Of a stretch of 64,000 nucleotides of DNA, positions 15,101 through 25,500 are shown piece by piece. The notes under the pieces were generated by a model. It saw nothing but the letters and a program-made list of their open reading frames with translations, did no database searches and was not told where the DNA came from. The stretch spans positions 85,691 to 149,690 of the forward strand of contig JBBHKE010001289.1 of NCBI GenBank assembly GCA_037447655.1, written 5' to 3'. Every line of letters begins with the position of its first letter. Position 1 is the stretch's first letter. The translations under genes and the position numbers were made by a program. This DNA comes from Zygnema cylindricum. Its lineage: Eukaryota; Streptophyta; Zygnematophyceae; Zygnematales; Zygnemataceae.

Positions 15101-16507
15101 CAATGAAGTTTAGGGATCTTATAATAAAACAACCATTTTATGGAATCAACGGGTGGAGTTTTTTTTCTTTTGCTCCACCGAGGACTTAAATTGTGTGGAT
15201 GTGGGAAAGGCCGCCGGGGAGGGGGTGTTGAGAGGAAATTTGTGAAGATTATTATATAATTTGATTGCACAACCAACCGTACATTTTAATGTGTTGAAAT
15301 ACTTTTAGGCTTTTTGTGGGCATTTTAGGGATTTTTAGTGTTTTTTGGATTTTTTTTTTAAATTCGTTGTGACCGTAAAATGACAAAATTAACGAGAGAA
15401 AATAAGAAAATAATTCTACTTTCAAACTTGTTAGTTTCTACTTCAACTTTTCAATAAACCATTTCCTTTTATTTCTACTAGATTGCGAGATGGGTTTCAA
15501 TTTCTAACGTGTACTTTTTTATTCAAAAAGAATAAAGAAAATTCTTACATAATACATGGAAAGCTTTTAGTAATTTCTCTTATCAAAATTAGGTTTCAAA
15601 ACATTTATCTACCCTATATTTTGTTCCATTTCAAAGTTTGAAGAAAAAAAAACTTTTAAAATCCACAAAACAAGCTAGAAGAAAAATAAAAATTCGCAAA
15701 AATAATAAACATCGTAAAATGTAAAATTTCACACCACATAGCATTTGCTATGGTAACCCCTCCCGACTCCCCCTTGACCCTCCCACCCCCAGTTTAATGT
15801 CACACAAAAATCCATCGCAGCCATTTGAAAAAGTAAATGAATATTTAAAAACATAAAAAGATTATAGACCATATTGCTTTTACATTACATCAATTTCATT
15901 CACAATCCTCTTTGTTATATTTCCTTTCTTTTTTGGTTCAAAACAATTAGCCGCAGCCTTACAAGTTATTCAATTTCGAATAGAATAAAAAAAAAACAAA
16001 AAACAAATAAAATTCGAATTCGTAGAGGAAATAATCCCAAAACTGAAAAATTCCATTTTTCACACTACATGACATTTGTCCTATATCCTTTTCCCCTTTT
16101 ATCATCACAAAAAAAAAATTCATCAAAGCCATATGAAAAAAGATAAATTGTAAAAAAATAGAAGGAAAATTTTGAAATCCGTTGTTTCTACACCACATCT
16201 ATTTAAATCACAGTCCCCTCCATCTCCACCCCACCCTCCCCTCACTTCAAGTACTCTTTTTTTCCTCTCATCAAGCCACTTACTATTCTATGATTGAATT
16301 TCTTTCAATATAAAATTAAGTCAAATAAAAATGCATGTTTCAACATAAAAAAACACAAATTTATCACAAAAAAAACAAAAAAAACTGAAATATTGACAGT
16401 AAAAATAAAATGATGAAAGATTATTATTAACGAGTGTTGTTGATTATTATAATAATCATAATTCTTATTAAATATATATATGTATATATTATTTTTTTTA
16501 TTTTTTT

Positions 16508-16542
<35 letters not shown>

Positions 16543-19500
16543 ATATATTAAATCATATGTTTATGTACAGGCTATTATTATTATGATTTATTAATACTAT
16601 ATTTTTTCTCAAGTTCTGTTACCCTTTACTCATGTTTCATTACAATGGAATATATTAAAATATATTCCAAAGATTGGTTAAAAATATAAATTGTTAGTTC
16701 ATATTTATTACCATATATGATTATTTACACTTGTTTACCATTATAAATATTTATGTACTGTTCTGCGTACTATCATTGCTGTATATTTACTTGATAACAC
16801 AATTATTGATAATGAATTATTGTTACTAGTAATAGATGTATTATATTTTAATTCATTCCCCATTTCCCATCCCCCCATCTCACACCAAAAACTATCACTT
16901 AACTATCACTTTTTATATGTGACAGCCATAGTGCCACGTGTCTTACAAGTATTGGAGGGATGTCAGTTGACCAATAGACGACGGAACACTTCCACTGAAA
17001 TTGTTCCTAAAAAGGTCTCTGTAACACCCTTTCCCTCTCCCCCCCCCTCAAGGTGTCTACCAGTTAGTATATGCTCCAAGGCTATACACCAAAAATCAAA
17101 AACTCGGTTAAAATATTTACCTAGCAAAAGTGACGTTTATTATCAAATTCCCATGTTATCACCTGTTATTTAACAAAATGAAAAGGAGAGAAAACACCCT
17201 TTCGATTTCTAACGCATTTATCACCAAGTGGAAAAAACAATCAATCAAAAAAAAATTACAAAATAACAATGTTCCGCTCCCTTTTTGTGGAACATCGTTA
17301 TTTTTTCTCACTTTTTTTTTTTTGTCTATTGGGAGTTTTTACCACATCATCCCACTCTCCACCCGATCAAATGTCTTCCTGCTAATATCGACCCAAAATT
17401 AAACCCTTAAATATGAATGCATTCTATGTTTGTGCATGGTTTTAATCCACCATCAAAACGTGACAAAAAAACACAATTTTTTGTTTGATCTTTTGTTTTA
17501 ATTAATATATCTGATTTATGAAGGCACAAAATCCACACTAAAGCACTTTTTTTCATTTCTCCTCCCCTTTTTGCACTCCTACATTTCGCCACTCAGTTTT
17601 ACCCAATCTAAATGATTTATTCAAAAATACTAAACAGATAGAAGGTTAAGTAGTGAGGGTAAAAACTATGGGGCAGAGGGAATAGAGGTGAGACACCGAG
17701 CATCCTCACCCCATCATAACCCAACCCCCCCAAGAGCCTCTTATGAATTTAGGCTACAAGGTTATACACCAAAAATAAAACATGGTAGAATTATTTTTCA
17801 GAATTCCATCTGACAAATACAATTATGCATTACTTTACTGGTTTCTATTTTGCATACATTACATTTGACTCCCCCCCCAATTGAAAAAATTTAGACTAGG
17901 TTAAACATCCCCCAAAGGTTATAGAATTTTCTTAACAAATCAAAAATTAAAAAAAAAAAATCAACCTAAGAAATTTACCCCCGTCCACCTCCCCCCACCT
18001 GGTTTCCCCATCTACACACCCTCTCTGCGCCCCAAACCCCCTCCCTCGTGATTGCCCCCACCACCTCTTTTATTTCCTTAAACAAAAACAAAAGATCACA
18101 AGAACAAACAAACATGTGACACAACTTCCATTTTTTCGCGATAATAATTTTGTAATTTTTTTATTTTATTTGTTTCTATTTGTTTTTATTTGCGCCTTCC
18201 CCCCTCCTTGTATTTACTCACAAATGTGTCAGTTTTGTGAGGTTGCCAATCTCTGCCGCAATTCTACCCACCAATCCGGTTTCGCGTAAAGTTCTGCACC
18301 CCTTTGCACCCCTTTTCCTATTAGTTGATGAGGAGCATCCCCACGTCCTATCCCCCCACACCCCTCCTTTGGATTCTTTTATGCCCAAAGGAATATTTTC
18401 ACCACTTTTAAATTGTAGTCGGACACGTTTTTGATACTCAATCCTACCCCTCCCCTCTGTTACAACTCATAGAAAGAATCGTATGCGCGCAGAATCGGCT
18501 CGATTTTGCAAGATTACTTTCTAGAATGAATCGCAAAAGTACTTCCACGTACGATTTCGCGAAAGTACCATTATATTTGTTTTGCGATATATTTGTTGTT
18601 TCGTTTCAAGTATAGAATTGTCGTACGTCTAATATAGTACGATAGTACTTAAGATTTGTCTAGTACTTTCGTTCGTTTTGACTTGTCGTATTGCATTGTT
18701 TTCAGCCCTTAGTGAAAATTAGAGTGTTCTAGGTTAATCTGTGGACAGGTGGCAGATTTCTAGAGGTATCTTGGCGGTGCACGCTTACACGTGCCGCGCC
18801 ATGGCTATTGTGTTATCTAAGGGACACTATGGGCTTGTGTAATTATCAATCAGAAATGCATTAGAGAAATACATGGAGGAATAGAAGAGATAAAGGAGAT
18901 GGAAGAGAAACTGTAATTTCGGTTTTTATAAATGTGAGAATTTTTCCGAAATTTCTTCTCAATGTTGATTCAATGTATTGTAATCTGAATGCTTTTGCTG
19001 CCACATTCATTTGTTAGTGAGCTCTAAGTTTATTATCGATCCTTTCATTTGGCATCAAAGCGGGTAGAGCTCCATTGTAGTGCCACCTTCGGTCATGGGG
19101 GGAAGGAATAAAATGAAGGCCCCATTCACTCCCTCCTCTTCAGCTACCCCCGTCGCGAATATTTGGGAAAATCTGCCGACTCCCGAGAATCCTCCCAAAG
19201 AAGAAAGAGAGTTCACTTTTTCCGGAGCCGCATTTGAGTCATCAATCCCCACGGATTCGTTTGATCAAAATAGAGGTGTCGGTGGCTCGATGTCTGACAA
19301 TCAAATGCGAGAGTATTTCTAGAGTTTCATGCATCGAATTGATGAGAAATTTTCGGCCGTGGATAGGAGGCTTGATGATCTAGCTCATGGTGAGCCAGAT
19401 CGCGATACAGATAGAGGAGATTCCGCTGATGATGATGAGGGGGCGAAGAAAGAGAAAGATAAATGGAATCAAAAGCTTGATGATGATTCTGATTTAGAGG

Positions 19501-22500
19501 AGGATAGTCGAGGAGTGAAAATGTTTCAATGCCCGAAAAGACCGGTGTCTTCAATGGATCGAATTACCCTCCGTGGAAGAAGTACATACGAGCTCAATTG
19601 ATTTTGATAGGTCTTTGGAAAGACGTAAATTGAGAAGAGAAAATGCGGGTTGGAGATGCGAAGGCTCGTTGGTTGTGGAAGCGAAAGAATCTTGCGGCCA
19701 TCACCGGATTGATGCAAACGTGTTCGGTGTCTGTGCATGACCATTTTCTCACGTATAGCATCGCACACGGATGTAGGTGTTGGAATCCCAATTCAAGAGG
19801 GGAATCCAAAACAAGGAGCAATACATGTTCTCCAACTTCATGCAATTAAAAAACTAATCTAATGAATCTATTGACGATGCTGTGAAGAGATTCAATACTA
19901 TTGTGGAGTAGCTTCTTAACAATTGGAAAGTGATCACAGTGGAGGACAAAGAAACCGGATTTTTGAATGCATTACCGGATAAGTGGATCCACCTCAAAAA
20001 AGATTTTACTCGCGAGGGAGAATAATACTTACGCATTTATTGTGATTTATCTGAAGATGGCGGAGAGTAATCATGTCACTTCCTCAAAAGGCTCCTTGGT
20101 CACGGGATCCTTGCATGTGGCCGCTCTCAATTTCGCGGATATGCATTATTTCCGTGGAAGAGGGGTTGTAAAAGGAGGAGGATCAAGAGGTCGTGAAAAT
20201 GGCTTGATAGGGATTTGAGACCTCGGTCCATCCACAATGATAATAGCAACGTCTTGTGTTTCCGTTGCAATTGGCCTGGCCATATTTCGGCCTCTTGTCC
20301 GGAAAAAGAGACAATGATTCAATTGCGGAAAATTAGGTCATACACGTCAGCAATGCTACTCTAAATTAAGTATCGGAGGAGGAAGTGGCGCAGTTTTGCT
20401 GGCCGCGGCCGTGGACGTGAAAATGGTCATGGTCGTGGACGCTATGGCAGCTATGGCGGCAGCCACAGAAATTTCGTCGACTTCGGAAATTTTGAAGGAG
20501 GCGAAAGAGGACAACTCTAAATTAAGTATCGGAGGAGGAAGAGGCGCAGTTTTGCTAATCGCGGCCGCGAGCGTGAAAATGGTCATGGTCGTGGACGCTA
20601 TGGCGGGCATGGCGGCATCCATGGAAATTTCGTCGACTTCGGAAATTTTGAAGGAGGCGAAGGAGGACAGATGTTCACTTGTGTGCACCTCCCAATCGGT
20701 TCACTAACTGAATTAACTGATGCACGCAAAAAAAAGTGGAGAATTGACACGGGGGCGTCTCACCACGTGTGTACGGACGCTGCACTATTTGACAACATAC
20801 GTTCACTTACAGTACCAAAAATTACGGTCAAGAGTGGAGAAAACATTACAGTTGGTACAATGGGTACCGTTGATTGAATCTTACCCACGTGGGACCGTTT
20901 AGGAAATGAATTGATATCCGAGGCGCGTTTACTCAACGTGATCTGAGGCGCATTTACCCAACGTCCTATATATTCCGGATGGTTTAGTGAACCTATTGAG
21001 AGTACCACCTATTGAGCGTACCTCAAATTCAGCGCGCCGGTGGGAGCGTAGTAGCTTCATACATTTCGGGAATTTGCATACATCGGCAAATTAATCGGTG
21101 AAGGAGAAGTCACCAATTCGGTGCACAACCGACTTCTATGGAGGCGACCGAGGAAGAATGCTCTTTCAACGGGCATTCTAAATCAAATCTCAGAATTAAA
21201 GGGAGATTTGACGTTACGGCACCATTGGATGTGTCATACAGCCAAGGGCGATTTAAGGAGAATGAAAAAAACGCCATGTGTGAGGGGATTAGATCTTGCT
21301 ACCGCAAAAAAGTGAATGGATGCGATAGATGTAGTCAAGGACGACAAATTCGTAAACCACATCCAACGAAGGATGTGAAATTTCAAGCTCAACATCCTAT
21401 GGAGCTTGTCCATGCTGATCTATGTGGTCAAATTAAACCGTAAGCCGGAGAGCCTTGGAGGAAATCGATATATTATGGTCATCGTTAATGATTATTCGAG
21501 ATTTTTGTGGGTTCGATTATTGAAGCAGAAATCCGATGCTCTTGAAACTTTTATTGAGTGGCAAGCATTTGCAAAAAAGCCAATGCAAAAGTTGAAAGCC
21601 ATTCGTTTGGATAATGTGGGAGAGTTTATCGCATTTGAGGGTATTGTAAGGAAAAAGGAATTACTTAACAATTTATATCGCCTTTTTCTCCGGAATCAAA
21701 AAGAGTAGCCGAAGGAAAGAATAGAACCTTACAAAAATGATAAGAGCGATGGTGAATTCGGCCGGTCAAAGTATCTCATTAAGGGGAGATGCCATTCTCA
21801 CGGCCATATACATTTGTAATCGGAGACTTACTTCGGTCTCTGGTGACAAAACACCATTCGAATTACTTTATGGGCAAAAACCGGCTCTCTATCATCTCCG
21901 AATTTGGTGATGTCACACTACGTTGTATGTGGATCAAGTGAAAAGAAAAGGGAAATTTGCGGCGAGAAGTTGGCCCGAAATTTTCGTTCTATAGTACGAA
22001 AGAAAATCTTTATCGTGTATTTCATCCCGTTCGTCGCATCATGGAAGAATCCCGCAATGTGAATATTCAAGAAGATCTAAATTCGGTTGTTGAGAAATCA
22101 ACGAAATTGAAGAGGAATCTTGATTTCTATGAAGTGAACAATGTTGCCAATTTCCCGGAGATTGAAGACTACAATTCGGATGAAGAGCCGAAATCCATTG
22201 TCAACATTAAGAAGGGGAAATTGAATGTTGATTCGCGTTTGGATAAATTGGACATTGACATTGATGTTCGGAGTAATGTGAGCCGAAATTCCAAAATGTC
22301 GACGCAAAGTCGGAAATAATCAAGTTCAAAATCGAGTTTACCAAATGTGGATGGGAGGAACAAAATGTGGAACAAGTTCCGGTCCTTAGGCAGAGTACAC
22401 AAGAGAATAGAAGAAATAAACCAAATCTGCTTTCTTATGAAAAATTTGGTGGAGATAATTCTAATTCTCATTATTTCGTCTCCGATCCAAAAGAGAAGGA

Positions 22501-25500
22501 ATTTTTTTTATAGCAATTAATGTGCATGTATTTGGCCGGCGATCCTCAATCATACGCCGAGGCGAGAAACTTGTGTGATTGAAGACAAAGTGGAAGCTGG
22601 CATGGGAGGAGTATAAGTCAATTGTGGAAAATCGAACATTGCAGGAAGAAACATTATCGGAAGGGAAAAAGGAGATTGACACGAAATGGGTCTTCAAAAC
22701 AAAAACCGGTGCATCGGGTGAAGTAGTAAAGTTCAAGGCTAGACTTGTATGCAAAGGATTTCAACAAAGAGAGGGGGTAGATTACATGGAGACATATGCT
22801 CCCGTTGTGAATTCGATACTCTAAATGATTATGGCGATTGCTGGCGCAAAGAAGAAACACGTTTATCAAATGCATGTGGCGACCGCGTTTTAGAATGGAG
22901 ACTTAGAAGAGGTTTATATGAAGGTACATGAAGGCATGACGTCACGGAAAGGTACGGTATGGCGCCTTCGCAAATCACTCTACGGATTGAAGCAGGCGCA
23001 TCGCACTTGGTATCTACGCTTACATAAAGCTTTTTTGGAATTTGGTTTCAAGCGTACGTGAAAAGACACGGGTAGAATCCAATTATATTTTCAGTGTACG
23101 TCGACGATTTCTTGATGACGTCGGATAGTTTTGAACGTATACGCCAATTGAAGCGTACTTGCGTCAACATTTCAAATTGACAAATCTTGGCGAAGTAAAA
23201 TATATTAGGGATTGAAGTGATTCATAATGGGATCAAAGATATGAAGTTAAGTCAAGCGCAATACTGTAAGGAGGTATTAACGCGGATTTCCATGTTTGAC
23301 GCAAAACCTATTTCAACGCCTATAGACGCAAAAAGTCAATTTCGAAAGTTTGAGGAAGAAGCTATGGTTGACGTTCCTTACCCCAAAGCTATTGGAAGTT
23401 TAATGTAACATAGTGTTGGTACAAGACCCGATATTTCACCGGTCGTTCCAATTGTTAGTCGATATTGTCAAGCGCCCAAGAAATTGCATTGGGAGGCCGT
23501 AAAGCGAATCCGGGGGAGGTTTCGATTCGGAAAAATCCACGCCCGGATACGCATTCGTATTTGGTGGAGCGGCGATCTCGTGGAGTTTGCGTCTCCAACC
23601 AACCGTGGCACTGAGTTTATCGGAGGCCGAGTATATGGCGGCGTGCCACGCAAGCAAGGCGTCTATATGGATAAGCAAAATATTGGGCCAACTTGGATTC
23701 TCAATTGGTTGTTTAAAAATGTTTACAGATAGCATGAGTTCAATGGCCCTTGTGAAAAATCTCGTTTCTCAAAGGCGCACTAAACATATACGGAACCAAA
23801 GGCATTTCGTACGAGATCTTGTAGCGGCAAAAGAAGTGGAATATCAGTATGTATCAACACTTAAAAAGTTGTCGATATGCTTACCAATGCGGCGACGTTC
23901 GATGTACTTTCAAGAGGAAGACCTAAATTAGGATTGATGTGATGGAGACGATTCTTCAATGAAGAGGGGGAATGTTACAATTCATTGAAAGAATCGTACG
24001 CGCGCGAGATCGGCTCGATTTTGCAAGAGTACTTTCTAGAATGAATTGCAAAAGAACTTCCACGTACGATTTCGCGAATGTACTATTATACTTGTTTCTT
24101 GATATATTTGTTGTTTCGTTTCGCGTCTAGAATTGTCTTACATCTAATATAGTAAAATAGTACTTTAGATTTGTCTAGTACTTTTTTTTTGGCTTGTCGG
24201 TTTATAATGTTTTCAGTCCTTGAGGAAAATTAGAGTGTTCTAGGTTAATCTGTGGACAGGTGGCAGATTTCTAGAGGTATCTTGGCGGCGATCGCTTACA
24301 CATGCGCGCCATGGTTAGTGTGTTATTTAAGAGACACTATGGACTTGTGTAATTATCAATCAACAATGCATTGGAGAAATACATGGAGGAATAGAAGAGA
24401 TAAAGGAGATGGAGGAGAAACTGTAATTTAGGTTTTTATTAATGTGAGAATTTTTCCGAAATTTTTTCTCAATGTTGATTCAATGTTTTGTAATCAGAAT
24501 GCGATTTATTTGTTGGTGAGCTCTGTGTTTATTATCGATCCTTTCACCCCCAACCACCACTCCCTTTTGATGCATGTATGTAGAGAGATTTTAACATCCC
24601 TCCCATTGGTCGTACAAAACTTATATCGTTTATTTCAAACTCCACTACCACCCCCACCCGCTCACCCTTCCGACCTCCTTATCTCCCTCATGCATTAAAC
24701 AAAATCACCTACATATTTTATAAGGTCATTGAAATATTTCCTTATTCTCTCACCTTCCCCATCCCCACTACTCTCCACTTAACATAGATACCTAAGGGTT
24801 ATTTGCACCCACACATAGCTTATTGAGAAAGTTCTTTCATACATTCCTCCCCCCCATCATCTCTTTACAACTCCTCTACTAAAAAATCCCCTCATTCTCT
24901 CCACCACTCTTTACCCAACCCCCCTCCCCATGTCAACCAGTTACTTCAATCTCTCACCTCCTTTGCCCCTTTCACCCTCTCTCACCTTATGAGTTTTCTC
25001 ACTCTCTTCAACCCCTCTTTCCCTTCCGTGTTCCCCTTTCGCCCTTCTACCCTGCTCTTCTACGATATTCCTCATTCTGATATTCCCCCTTTCCCCCTCT
25101 TTTTGCCCTTGTCCTTCTCCTCACTAATTCCCACTTTCTTTCACCTTCCCTCTCCTCTCCCTTTTAGGACACAGTAATTATCTTCCACCCCTCCCTCCCT
25201 CTCTTTGCACACTTCCTCCTCCCTCCCTCTCCAAACAAGATCCCTTATTATCTCTCCCCCCCTATCCCCCTCACTGCTCCCTCTCCTAATGATTTCCCTT
25301 ATTCACCCACCTCCTCCCTCCCCTCCCCCCCTTCTCGTGCAATCCTTCCTTAACCCCCCCCTCCCTCTTTTCTCCCTCCGCTGCAACACACTCCTAGCGA
25401 GACACATCATTCTAGAATTCCTCCCTTCGCCTACCCACCCCCTATCTTTTTTCCACTTTTCCCCTCTCCCTCTCCCAACAAAATCCCTCAATATCCGGTC

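Larger units (their letters stand above)
1..18221. repeat. Degenerate tandem array of LRR exon-intron units (units about 2.8-4.1 kb)
   Basis: The same intron blocks recur in the same order. A block ending in a conserved stretch before the donor occurs near 3862, 7125, 11215, 14015 and 16860. Another, containing a GCAAAATGCC-like core, occurs near 3110, 6385, 10495, 13282 and 16045. A block with ACCGCGG-CTTATAG occurs near 2993, 10378, 13165 and (altered) 15950. The blocks are interrupted by indels and simple A/T runs, so they diverge freely while the 72-bp exons keep length and frame. Beyond exons I see no other gene here. Confidence 0.85.
18458..24546 (+). mobile_element. Decayed full-length Ty1/copia LTR retrotransposon, inserted antisense in LRR gene intron 2
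   Basis: LTRs of 590 and 574 bp begin TGTTAC and end CTTTCA. A primer-site-like TTTGGCATCAAAGC follows the 5' LTR, and a polypurine tract (GAAGAGGGGGAA) precedes the 3' LTR. Flanking 5-mers are CCCTC and CCCCC, a near-match target duplication. Domain order gag, zinc knuckle, protease, integrase, RT, RNase H is that of Copia. Every domain carries stops or frameshifts, and the LTRs differ by many substitutions and a gap near their ends, so the insertion is old. It does not interrupt any LRR exon. Confidence 0.93.

Noticed and set aside
7454-17173. Recurring plus-strand frames with a STQLVxRKxSVTP-like peptide (7454, 11460, 13980, 16820)
   Set aside because: They are antisense readings of the LRR exons; their similarity follows from the exon repeats.
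17640-17800. A further decayed LRR exon near 17,650-17,760
   Set aside because: The acceptor-side flank (GGTTATACACC block) is present, but no 72-bp LRR core or splice acceptor remains.
1-18221. Reading the region as centromere-like or satellite DNA
   Set aside because: The repeats do recur, but the shared 72-bp cores are intact LRR exons with splice sites, so exon-intron duplication explains the structure better.
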